In this document: positions 1-5,033 of the stretch, piece after piece
How positions within the stretch are numbered: position 1 is the first letter of the stretch
How the letters are laid out: every line of letters begins with the position of its first letter
DNA from: Dehalococcoidia bacterium
GTDB taxonomy: Bacteria > Chloroflexota > Dehalococcoidia > Lucifugimonadales > Lucifugimonadaceae
DNA length: 7,554 bases
Direction of reading: 5' to 3'
NCBI GenBank assembly: GCA_028278465.1
Contig: JANQEF010000074.1
Coordinates: 1 to 7,554, forward strand
Notes under the pieces: model-generated
What the model was told of the DNA's origin: nothing
Seen by the model: the letters and a program-made list of their open reading frames with translations, nothing else
Database searches by the model: none
Translations under genes and position numbers: made by a program

Positions 1-260
1 CCGGCAGCACCGCCAGCCGGTACATGTTGCCTCGCCAGCCGTCCCAGCCACCCATCAGACAGCCGATGATCCGCTCACCTCTGCATGCCAAAACGAACAG
101 CTCGGGGTCTCGACGGAGCCTGGTCAGCAGCGCCTCTTCACTGTCCGTGGCGGTCGGCAGCGAGCCGGCGGCCGGCCACAGATCGAACAGCGCCGGGATA
201 TCGTCGGGCGTGCAGTCCCGGTAGCTGATTTCGTTGGAGTTCTCGGGTGGTTCGTTCATC
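1..260 (-). CDS. GNAT-family N-acetyltransferase, N-terminal part (cut by window edge)
   Basis: Read on the minus strand from an ATG at 258-260, the frame stays open for 86 codons to the window edge, so the C-terminal part is missing. The protein starts MNEPPENSNEISYRDCTPDD and has the usual GNAT beginning: a first strand with 'R..TPDDIPALFDLW' (about residues 12-28), a helix, the strand pair 'ELFVLACRGERIIGCLMGG' (53-71), and then 'MYRLAVLP' (79-86), which matches the start of the acetyl-CoA-binding motif A strand ('lavlP') of RimI-like enzymes. The pyrophosphate-binding Q/RxxGxG/A loop would lie beyond the edge. Family members acetylate amines of proteins or small molecules; the substrate cannot be told. 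The gene is divergent from the ECF sigma gene. No convincing Shine-Dalgarno sequence precedes the ATG. Confidence 0.8.
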
Positions 261-376
261 GGGCGATGATCGGCCGGGCCACCAGAACCGGCAATACCAA
301 CTTCGTGCGGGACACGGCGCAATCAGTTCGGCAGAACCCGCCGGGAACCTTTTGGAGCGTCGTCCTGTTGTTATAA
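261..376. promoter_or_regulatory. Divergent intergenic region between the GNAT and ECF sigma genes
   Basis: This 116-bp gap must hold the start signals of both divergent genes. A GGAACC at 344-349, followed by TTTT, resembles the -35 element used by many ECF sigma factors, as expected if the sigma gene is autoregulated. No clean CGTC/GTCTAA -10 sits at the usual 15-17 bp spacing: GTC motifs at 359-364 are too close. A TATAAG at 373-378 overlaps the sigma start codon. The promoter assignment is therefore weak. Confidence 0.25.
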
Positions 377-1000
377 GTGACAGGCAACAGGCAGCGGCGG
401 AACCAGTTGGCAGAAGACATCCTCACAGCACAGATCGAGCGGGAAGCGATCCTGCGGTGCCAGCAGGGCGACCAGGAAGCGTTCCGCCGCGTGCTCGATT
501 TTCACGGCGATCACCTGTACCGAACGGCACTTCTCATCACGAGGGATGCGAGCAGGGCCGAGGAGGCGGTGCAGGAGACGTTGATCCGGGCATGGAAGAA
601 GATCCGTTCATTCAAGGCCGGCACGAACCTGCGGGCATGGCTGAACCGCCTGCTGGTCAACTGTATTTCGAACCTGTCGAGCCGCAAGCAACTTGAGCGG
701 GCGCCTGAGGAGGCTGCGTTCAGCGTCGCCGACACCGGCGCCGGGCCAGAGCAATCTGCTCTGAACGCCGAGACGGCAGCGATGCTGCAATCGGCGCTTC
801 GCACACTGTCCGTCGAGCACCGCACCGTTCTAGTCCTTAGATTCTTCAACGACCTTTCCTTGCCCGAGATAGCCGAATCGACCGGCTGGCGGGTGGGGAC
901 GGTCAAGTCACGGCTGCACCGCGCCACGGCGGCGCTCAGGGATGCAGTAGCCGCCAGCCCGGCGGGCATAGCCCGTTTTTCGGAGGAGGTGTCGTCGTGA
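377..1000 (+). CDS. ECF-type RNA polymerase sigma factor (first of two)
   Basis: A 207-residue extracytoplasmic-function sigma factor that would direct RNA polymerase to a dedicated promoter set. Sigma region 2 spans about residues 24-103, including 'GDQEAFRRVLDFHGDHLYRTALLITRD' (region 2.1/2.2) and the 'AEEAVQETLIRAWKKIRSFK...LRAWLNRLLVNCISN' block (regions 2.3/2.4). A variable linker follows (about 104-133), then region 4 (about 134-190) with 'LRTLSVEHRTVLVLRFFNDLSLPEIAESTGWRVGTVKSRLHRA', the -35-binding helix-turn-helix. The start is GTG at 377; an in-frame TAA directly before it (374-376) rules out a longer form. No Shine-Dalgarno is visible, so a leaderless transcript or the in-frame TTG at 407 are alternatives. 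Its last codons overlap the start of the next gene as GTGA, implying coupled synthesis with its probable anti-sigma factor. Confidence 0.93.
   Translation: MTGNRQRRNQLAEDILTAQIEREAILRCQQGDQEAFRRVLDFHGDHLYRTALLITRDASRAEEAVQETLIRAWKKIRSFKAGTNLRAWLNRLLVNCISNLSSRKQLERAPEEAAFSVADTGAGPEQSALNAETAAMLQSALRTLSVEHRTVLVLRFFNDLSLPEIAESTGWRVGTVKSRLHRATAALRDAVAASPAGIARFSEEVSS
982..989 (+). promoter_or_regulatory. Strong Shine-Dalgarno for the membrane anti-sigma candidate
   Basis: GGAGGAGG lies 7 nt before the GTG start at 997, inside the end of the sigma gene. It fixes the start of the downstream gene and shows that ordinary ribosome binding sites are used here, in contrast to the sigma and PlsY-like starts, which have none. 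Confidence 0.8.
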
Positions 1001-1812
1001 CCTCGCTTAACGACACAACACAACTGGAGAGGCAGCTTTCGTCGCTGTTCCGCGCAGAAGCGGAGCAGGCACATCTGCCGCTGGGAACCTGGCAAGCGAT
1101 CAACCCAAGGATGGGCGAGCCAAATGCACCGAGCGTGCTCTGGCGACTAAGTAATGCCATCAGCTTCCCGCGGTGGAGGAATCCGATGAAAGTGAAATAT
1201 GCCGCACCGGCCGCGACAGTCCTGCTCGCAGCGATAGCTGCCGTCCTGTTCATCCTGTTGGTGAATGACGAGGACGAAGGACCAGTACCTGCGGCCACTC
1301 CGACGCCGGAGCTTCAGACACCGAGCCCACGCCCGACGTTCACACCGCCGCCAGCCACGTCAACGCCTGAGCCGACCGCCACGGTCGTACCGACAGCGAC
1401 GGCAGTGCCAACTGCTACGCCGCTGCCCGCCACTAAGTCGTTCCCGGTCGCCTTGCAGCTGAACTCAGAGCCTCTCGCCGAAGAACAGGTAGTCGAACAG
1501 TGGACCGACTACCTGGGCGACACCGAGGTCGTGGGGAACAACCAGTTCAACACCGTCCTGACCTTATGCCAGGACGGAACAGGTCGAATCAGGAATGTCG
1601 GTGGGCCCAGCGCCGAGATGACATGGTCGGTCGCCAAGTCCGGCCAATCCTGGAATCAGGTGACGGTGCAGGTGCTCATCCCCGGGCAAGATCCGACAGA
1701 CCCTCCGGATAGGTTCGCCTGGAGGCTGGAGCACGGAGCCGATGGCCTGGATGTGGAGGAGTACGACCCTGTGGCGATCGTCGATGTCTCAGGAGAGAGA
1801 TGCACTGCATGA
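997..1812 (+). CDS. Single-pass membrane protein with Pro/Thr stalk, probable anti-sigma factor
   Basis: A 271-residue protein. Residues 1-68 are cytoplasmic (hydrophilic, part helical: 'LERQLSSLFRAEAEQAHLPLGTWQAI'); 69-89 form one transmembrane helix (AAPAATVLLAAIAAVLFILL); 95-146 are a Pro/Thr-rich stalk ('TPTPELQTPSPRPTFTPPPA', 'TATVVPTATAVPTATPLPA'); 147-271 are an outside domain rich in predicted strands with only two cysteines, C191 and C269, which could form a disulfide. The GTG start overlaps the sigma stop by 4 nt and has a strong ribosome binding site. Position and topology (short N-terminus inside, sensor outside) suggest an anti-sigma factor holding the upstream ECF protein at the membrane. 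The zinc motif HxxxCxxC of classical ZAS proteins is absent, so the N-terminal domain would be another type. The outside domain is not recognised. Function is inferred from context, not from a family match. Confidence 0.7.
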   Translation: MTSLNDTTQLERQLSSLFRAEAEQAHLPLGTWQAINPRMGEPNAPSVLWRLSNAISFPRWRNPMKVKYAAPAATVLLAAIAAVLFILLVNDEDEGPVPAATPTPELQTPSPRPTFTPPPATSTPEPTATVVPTATAVPTATPLPATKSFPVALQLNSEPLAEEQVVEQWTDYLGDTEVVGNNQFNTVLTLCQDGTGRIRNVGGPSAEMTWSVAKSGQSWNQVTVQVLIPGQDPTDPPDRFAWRLEHGADGLDVEEYDPVAIVDVSGERCTA

Positions 1813-1834
1813 GTGCCGATCTCCTTCCCGCGAG

Positions 1835-1866
1835 GGCCTGATCGCCTGTGCCAGGGGGATCAGGCC
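1835..1866 (+). terminator. Terminator-like hairpin after the sigma/anti-sigma operon
   Basis: GGCCTGATC (1835-1843) and GATCAGGCC (1858-1866) are perfect 9-bp arms around a 14-nt loop, starting 23 nt after the stop codon. Position fits the end of the sigma operon. It is followed by TCCTCCTCTCC and not a T-run, so it is not a canonical intrinsic terminator; it may act with Rho or as a 3'-end stabiliser. Confidence 0.45.
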
Positions 1867-1911
1867 TCCTCCTCTCCATGTGGCCGGCCCGGCGCGCTCC
1901 AGCATCCCTAA

Positions 1912-1962
1912 CACAGGTGATGTGCGCACATTGAAGAGTTTGCGAAAAAAACTCCACCTGTG
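1912..1962. repeat. Nested palindrome able to fold as a three-way junction
   Basis: An outer 8-bp stem, CACAGGTG (1912-1919) with CACCTGTG (1955-1962), encloses two inner elements. The first is the perfect 12-bp palindrome ATGTGCGCACAT (1920-1931). The second is a hairpin with arms GAGTTT (1936-1941) and AAACTC (1949-1954) around loop GCGAAAA. The elements abut almost without spacers, so the 51 nt can form a compact three-stem structure on either strand. It may be a structured RNA element, a dimeric operator, or the end of a mobile repeat. No gene covers it. Confidence 0.5.
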
Positions 1963-1991
1963 CGGGGCGCGTCGGGCCGGTTGTGTCGTGC

Positions 1992-2013
1992 CATCCTGAG
2001 CTTGTCGAAGGGT
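1992..2013. repeat. REP-like palindromic element (CTGAGCTTGTCGAAGG type)
   Basis: CATCCTGAGCTTGTCGAAGG followed by GTG: an imperfect palindrome (CATCCT/AGGGTG arms). Reading the motif as CCTTCGACAAGCTCAGG, it belongs to a short intergenic repeat type that I recognise as widespread in many bacterial genomes. A diverged copy occurs at 2233-2254 and a variant at 5691-5712. Confidence 0.6.
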
Positions 2014-2016
2014 GCG

Positions 2017-2127
2017 CCCGGGTCCATGTGGGGGTAGATCCTCCCTCCCAGCTTGGGAGGGAGTTAGAGGGAGGGTCGTTGGTGATGTGCAACCACCTTC
2101 GTCCTGAACGGCAGTGATGGACCCGGG
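2017..2127. repeat. 11-bp inverted repeat flanking a hairpin
   Basis: CCCGGGTCCAT (2017-2027) is the exact reverse complement of ATGGACCCGGG (2117-2127). The 89 bp between them carry the hairpin at 2041-2063. The pair could form a long stem around that hairpin or mark the ends of a small inserted element. No target-site duplication was recognised. Confidence 0.4.
2041..2076. repeat. Palindromic repeat, AGCTTGGGAGGG family, copy A
   Basis: CTCCCTCCCA (2041-2050) and TGGGAGGGAG (2054-2063) are perfect 10-bp arms around loop GCT, followed by a third purine-rich arm AGAGGGAGGGT (2066-2076). The same hairpin-plus-third-arm design recurs at 5581-5616 and, with altered arms, in the array up to 6018. 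Confidence 0.65.
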
Positions 2128-2161
2128 GTGGGAGTGGGGCTCGACGTACGTTCCGCGTCGC

Positions 2162-2254
2162 ACTCCTTCGGAGTTTGGCCAGTGAAAGTTGATGCAGCGA
2201 GAAGTCATTCGTGGATCGCCCCGCCACTCCGGGTCCCTCGCACAGGCTCGGGAC
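2162..2254. repeat. Rest of the gap before the MFS gene: small hairpin and a diverged REP-like copy
   Basis: ACTCC-TTC-GGAGT (2162-2174) is a 5-bp hairpin. GTCCC (2233-2237) and GGGAC (2250-2254) bound TCCCTCGCACAGGCTCGGGA, which aligns with the CCTTCGACAAGCTCAGG repeat type. Both lie downstream of the minus-strand MFS stop at 2268 and could serve as its 3' end, but no T-run follows them. I see no credible gene anywhere in 1813-2267. Confidence 0.4.
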
Positions 2255-2267
2255 GACGGATTTCCCC

Positions 2268-3584
2268 CTACTCCCCGTCTCGCGGTCGCAAGCTCAGTAA
2301 CCGCATGCGCGAACTCAGCGCAAACACCAGCACCGTCAGCGTCGCAACCGCTCCGGCCGCTATCGCCGTCGCCGCTCGCAGCCCCACCGCCTCGGCCAGC
2401 GACCCCACGATAAGGCCACCCAGCGGGAAGCTCGCCCACGCCAGCTCGTATGCGCCCGTCACCCGGCCTCGCACATGGTCGGGCACATTGGTCTGAATCG
2501 CCGCTATCCCGAGCGCGATGTGATAGGCGTTGAAAAGCCCGAAGAAGAACGAGATCGTCGCCGCCAGCACCGTGTTCCCGGCGAACGCGTACAGCGCGGC
2601 CGACCCGGCGAAGAGCAGGTTGCTGACGAGCAGCCCTTTCCCGGCCGACGACGTGCCGCCCCGGTACGCAACGATCATGGCGCCGATGAATGCGCCGATC
2701 CCGGTGGTGGTGAAGATCAGGCCGAGCCCGAACTCGCCGGAGTCGAACACCTCCTTCACGAAGGCTGCGATCATGAAGACGAAGCCGCCAAGCATCATGG
2801 CGTTCATCGCCGTGAACAGCACATTCAGGCTCAGGACCGAGTCGGTGCGCAGCGCGCTGCCCGCCTCTTTCAGCTCCTTCAGAGCGGTGCCAACCCCGAT
2901 CCGCTCCTTCTTCTCGCCGTTCCCGGTGTCCGGCTGCCGCTTGAAGGTGGCGTAGATGATGATCGCAAGCGCAAAGAGGCCGGTGATTACGGCATACGAA
3001 GCCGTCGTTCCCCCGGCCGAGGCGAGTATCGCCGCCGCTACCAGCGGACCCAGCACCCGCGCAGCGTTGAACGACGCCTGGTCAATCGAGAGCGCGCTGA
3101 CCATGATGCGTCGCGGCACCATCACGGGCAGCAGCGAGAGCCGGGAGATCCAGTCGATAGCCAGCGATACGCCCTGCGCGGAGCCGGCGAGGAGTATGTG
3201 CCACGGCTCCAGGGCGTCGGCGGCGTAGAGCAAGGCGATGGCGAGCATGGGCAGGGCCACGATGGTGGAGCCGAGTATGAGGAGGGTGCGCCGCTGCAGC
3301 CTGTCCGAGAGGACTCCGCCGATGATGGCGGCGATGATGTTGGGAATGCCGACTGCGGCGCCTAGCCAGGCGAGCCAGATGCGGTCGTCTGTGAGTTCGA
3401 GCAGCACGAAGCCCTGAGATGCGGTGATCATCTGGTGGGCCGTGCCCCAGGCGAGGGTGCCAGATGTGAAGCGCCGCAGTCCGGGGTCTTTCAGGGCGTC
3501 GATGAAGCGGCCGCGGCTCCGTGTTGAGCGTTGTGCGGAGGTGCTGGCGGTGGTCAGTTGGGGAGCATCGGGCTGGTCTGTCAT
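2268..3584 (-). CDS. Major facilitator superfamily transporter, exporter-like
   Basis: A 438-residue inner-membrane MFS protein with about 12 hydrophobic segments, the usual family length. After a polar N-terminal tail (1-30), helix 1 starts near 'FTSGTLAWGTAHQMITASQGFVLLEL'. 'GGVLSDRLQRRTLLI' (89-103) is the family's motif A between helices 2 and 3. A charged central loop (about 214-245, 'KRQPDTGNGEKKERIGVG') joins the two halves. 'VPDHVRGRVTGAYELAWASF' (367-386) and 'PLGGLIVGSLAEAVGLRAAT' are typical of the MFS_3/EntS-like branch, which exports siderophores, drugs or other small molecules. Substrate is unknown. The start is ATG at 3582-3584 with no clear Shine-Dalgarno. The gene stands alone and is divergent from the PlsY-like gene, with palindromes between them. 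Confidence 0.9.
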   Translation of the reverse strand: MTDQPDAPQLTTASTSAQRSTRSRGRFIDALKDPGLRRFTSGTLAWGTAHQMITASQGFVLLELTDDRIWLAWLGAAVGIPNIIAAIIGGVLSDRLQRRTLLILGSTIVALPMLAIALLYAADALEPWHILLAGSAQGVSLAIDWISRLSLLPVMVPRRIMVSALSIDQASFNAARVLGPLVAAAILASAGGTTASYAVITGLFALAIIIYATFKRQPDTGNGEKKERIGVGTALKELKEAGSALRTDSVLSLNVLFTAMNAMMLGGFVFMIAAFVKEVFDSGEFGLGLIFTTTGIGAFIGAMIVAYRGGTSSAGKGLLVSNLLFAGSAALYAFAGNTVLAATISFFFGLFNAYHIALGIAAIQTNVPDHVRGRVTGAYELAWASFPLGGLIVGSLAEAVGLRAATAIAAGAVATLTVLVFALSSRMRLLSLRPRDGE

Positions 3585-3637
3585 CCGGACATCGATTCGA
3601 TCTGGCTCTCGTTGACGAGGCTCGTGTCGGTGTCCGG
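3585..3637. promoter_or_regulatory. Palindrome cluster in the MFS leader, possible operator
   Basis: Immediately before the MFS start, CCGGACA (3585-3591) pairs with TGTCCGG (3631-3637). Between them are ATCGATTCGAT (3591-3601, symmetric about one base), CTCGT-TG-ACGAG (3608-3619) and ACGAG-G-CTCGT (3615-3625). Such density next to a start codon suggests a regulator site or a structured leader of the MFS mRNA. The palindrome GTTTAAAC also occurs at 3665-3672. No regulator gene is adjacent, so this is inference. Confidence 0.35.
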
Positions 3638-3697
3638 GCAGAAATGACGCATAGAAAGGTGTGAGTTTAAACGTGCGTCGGGTGCGCTCAGCAGATG

Positions 3698-3703
3698 TAT
3701 AAT
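3698..3703 (+). promoter_or_regulatory. Consensus -10 (TATAAT) for the PlsY-like gene
   Basis: A perfect TATAAT, ending 10 nt before the ATG at 3714, in otherwise GC-rich sequence. A start of transcription about 7 nt downstream would give a leader of only 3-5 nt, and no Shine-Dalgarno is present, so the mRNA is probably leaderless. No good -35 is visible at 16-18 bp (TGCGTC at 3674-3679 is the nearest). Confidence 0.6.
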
Positions 3704-3713
3704 TGCCCGTGAA

Positions 3714-4370
3714 ATGTCAGATGCTCCAGAACTATCGATTCTGGTCGTGGCGGCGGTCGTCGCCTACTTCCTTGGCAGTGTGCCAACGGCGTATATAGCC
3801 GGGCGGCTGTACGGCAAGGATATCTTCCAGATTGGCACTCGCCAGGCCGGCGCGACCAACGTGTGGCGCGAGGTTTCCCGGGGCGCCGGGGTCTGGGTGT
3901 TCTTCACCGACTCTGCCAAGGGCCTGGCCGCGATTCTAATCGCTCGGGTGCTCGGGCTCGACGATGTGTGGCTGCTTTTGCCGGCTTCTGCGGTGATCCT
4001 GGGCCACTGGAACTCGCCGTTTACCCGTTTCCGAGGCGGCGACGGTGTCTCCAGCCTTACAGGTGTAGTGCTCGGCATCACGCCGTTTGCGGCCCTGCCC
4101 GCCTACTTCGTGATCGGCTTCATCACGATTCGCTTCAACTCGAAGCTGGATCATCCGACGCTGTGGGGTGCGACGATGGGCTACATCGTGTACCTGGCGT
4201 CGACGCTCAGCCCGCTGACGCCTGTGACACCCGTTGTTGTGTTCGGTGTGACCGGACTCGGCATCGCGATTCTGCTGCACAGTCTCGTCTACCACCGCCG
4301 CAGGCTCGGCCACGCAGGCCATGTCACCGCCTCCGACGAGCATCGAGGCGAACGCCCGCACTCGCACTAG
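3714..4370 (+). CDS. PlsY-family glycerol-3-phosphate acyltransferase paralog with altered motifs
   Basis: A 218-residue polytopic membrane protein of the PlsY family, whose usual role is to transfer an acyl group from acyl phosphate to glycerol-3-phosphate, the first step of phospholipid synthesis. Family features: 'AYFLGSVPTAYIAGRLYGKD' (17-36), 'GTRQAGATNVWR' (41-52), 'TDSAKG' (65-70, usually D..KG), 'GHWNSPFTRFRGGDGVSS' (97-114), hydrophobic segments near 8-30, 56-80, 86-97, 115-140 and 150-190, and 'YHRRRL' (193-198). Compared with typical motifs GSGNxGATNVxR, FKGGKGVAT and HRxNIxRLxxGxE, the Ser-Gly-Asn is TRQ, the Lys of GGKG is Asp110, and the Asn and Glu of motif 3 are missing; Arg52 and His194 are kept. 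It may therefore be a paralog with another substrate, or inactive, and I do not give the symbol plsY. The tail after 200 is His-rich. Confidence 0.8.
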   Translation: MSDAPELSILVVAAVVAYFLGSVPTAYIAGRLYGKDIFQIGTRQAGATNVWREVSRGAGVWVFFTDSAKGLAAILIARVLGLDDVWLLLPASAVILGHWNSPFTRFRGGDGVSSLTGVVLGITPFAALPAYFVIGFITIRFNSKLDHPTLWGATMGYIVYLASTLSPLTPVTPVVVFGVTGLGIAILLHSLVYHRRRLGHAGHVTASDEHRGERPHSH

Positions 4371-4385
4371 CCCCAATCAAGACAG

Positions 4386-4439
4386 TTCATAACCAGAGCG
4401 CCCCCGGTTTAGTAAAACCGGGGGCGCTCTGGTTATGAA
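4386..4439. terminator. Perfect 25-bp inverted repeat between convergent genes
   Basis: The arms at 4386-4410 and 4415-4439 are exact reverse complements with a 4-nt loop (AGTA). The loop-side half is GC-rich (GAGCGCCCCCGG) and the base is AT-rich (TTCATAACC). It lies 15 nt after the PlsY-like stop and 14 nt from the stop of the convergent zinc-finger gene, so a bidirectional terminator is the natural reading. Neither side has a T-run, so classical Rho-independent action is uncertain, and perfect pairing over 25 bp is longer than most terminators. Confidence 0.6.
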
Positions 4440-4453
4440 GCTCGAACTACGGG

Positions 4454-4789
4454 CTAGCCCTGTTTCGGGATGTTCCTGATCTTCTCTTTCAGAGAGTCGG
4501 GAACCTCCTCCTGGGGCAGTTCGCGGGTGAATCCGATAGTTGCGGCGAGCGACCGCACCCAGCCGTTGCAGTCCTTGCACAGGCCAAGGTGGTGCTTGAT
4601 CCTGTGCGTCAGCGAAGGGCTGGCGTCGCCATCGATGTAGTCGGAAGCGTTCGCCCGCACATCACCGCAGTCGACCTCGCTCTGCATCGAAGGATCGTCG
4701 CAGGGGTCGACCTCTTTGGGAATATCGTTGCGAGACCTGCCAAGAAGGCGGTCCAGCCATGAGCGATTGTGTTGCGACACCGTACTCAA
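4454..4789 (-). CDS. Soluble zinc-finger (zf-HC2-like) anti-sigma factor
   Basis: A 111-residue protein with the layout of a zinc-binding anti-sigma domain: 'VDCGDVRANASDYIDGDASP' (39-58) followed by 'HRIKHHLGLCKDCNGWVRSL' (62-81). Cys41, His67, Cys71 and Cys74 fit C-x25-H-x3-C-x2-C, the zinc ligands of zf-HC2/ZAS proteins, with Cys where several family members have His. There is no transmembrane segment, so it would act in the cytoplasm, binding an ECF sigma factor and possibly responding to thiol oxidation. An N-terminal extension (1-38) has another Cys30. The long form starts at TTG (4787-4789); a GTG at 4778-4780, 9 nt after AAAGG, is perhaps the better start and gives 108 residues. The likely partner is the divergent sigma gene at 5030, 240 bp away, though this is not the usual sigma/anti-sigma operon order. 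Confidence 0.82.
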   Translation of the reverse strand: MSTVSQHNRSWLDRLLGRSRNDIPKEVDPCDDPSMQSEVDCGDVRANASDYIDGDASPSLTHRIKHHLGLCKDCNGWVRSLAATIGFTRELPQEEVPDSLKEKIRNIPKQG

Positions 4790-4806
4790 CCTTTACCAGC
4801 ACCGGA

Positions 4807-4826
4807 GCCTGAAACAGATATCAGGC
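4807..4826. promoter_or_regulatory. Inverted repeat in the leader of the zinc-finger gene
   Basis: GCCTGA (4807-4812) and TCAGGC (4821-4826) form perfect 6-bp arms around an 8-nt spacer; CCGG tetramers at 4802-4805 and 4832-4835 extend the symmetry. It lies 17 nt upstream of the TTG start, so it could be an operator or a hairpin hiding the ribosome site. A possible minus-strand -10, TACGAT, occupies 4856-4861. Confidence 0.3.
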
Positions 4827-4933
4827 AACCACCGGGGCGGCACCAGAATCAGCTTATCGTACTAGATTGGATGCGGCGTCGAGGTACGGGATTCCGCACC
4901 AGCCAAACGGCCATCGCAACCACAGCGCTCTGT

Positions 4934-4959
4934 TATGGTAATTGAGATGCCGTACGGCA
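4934..4959 (+). promoter_or_regulatory. Putative -10 and 12-bp palindrome before the second sigma gene
   Basis: TATGGT (4934-4939) is the best -10-like hexamer upstream of the second sigma gene. It is followed at once by the perfect palindrome TGCCGTACGGCA (4948-4959), which would cover the transcription start region and so could be a repressor site. No matching -35 was found, so the promoter call is weak; the palindrome itself is exact. Confidence 0.35.
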
Positions 4960-5033
4960 CAGTTCCGTCCACGCTCAGCCCGCTCCAACCGGCCGAGCCT
5001 CCGCCGACACTCCAGGCACACAGCCTTACATGA
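4947..5033 (+). CDS. Possible 28-residue leader ORF coupled to the second sigma gene
   Basis: An ATG at 4947 opens a 28-codon frame (MPYGTVPSTLSPLQPAEPPP, then eight more residues ending HSLT) whose TGA stop (5031-5033) overlaps the sigma start codon as ATGA. This arrangement is typical of translational coupling. The sigma gene has no Shine-Dalgarno of its own, so arriving ribosomes could explain how it is translated. If TATGGT at 4934 is the -10, transcription would begin at about 4946, making this ORF leaderless. The peptide is Pro-rich (8 of 28) with a PPP run, a sequence type that can slow ribosomes. Nothing shows that it is expressed; chance is possible for so short an ORF. Confidence 0.35.
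   Translation: MPYGTVPSTLSPLQPAEPPPTLQAHSLT

Noticed and set aside
373..378. TATAAG as the -10 of the first sigma gene
   Set aside because: It overlaps the start codon, so transcription would begin inside the gene; it works only if the TTG at 407 is the true start.
511..1095. A 194-codon minus-strand open frame opposite the first sigma gene
   Set aside because: It is antisense to a confidently identified sigma factor and has no recognisable domain.
1676..2439. Overlapping minus-strand open frames across the sigma operon 3' gap
   Set aside because: Their translations are compositionally biased, they span palindromes and REP-like repeats, and they overlap the true MFS and anti-sigma coding frames.
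2475..3365. A 296-codon plus-strand open frame
   Set aside because: It lies antisense within the MFS gene. Its translation is Arg/Gly/Glu-rich, low complexity and without any domain, as expected for the opposite strand of a GC-rich gene.
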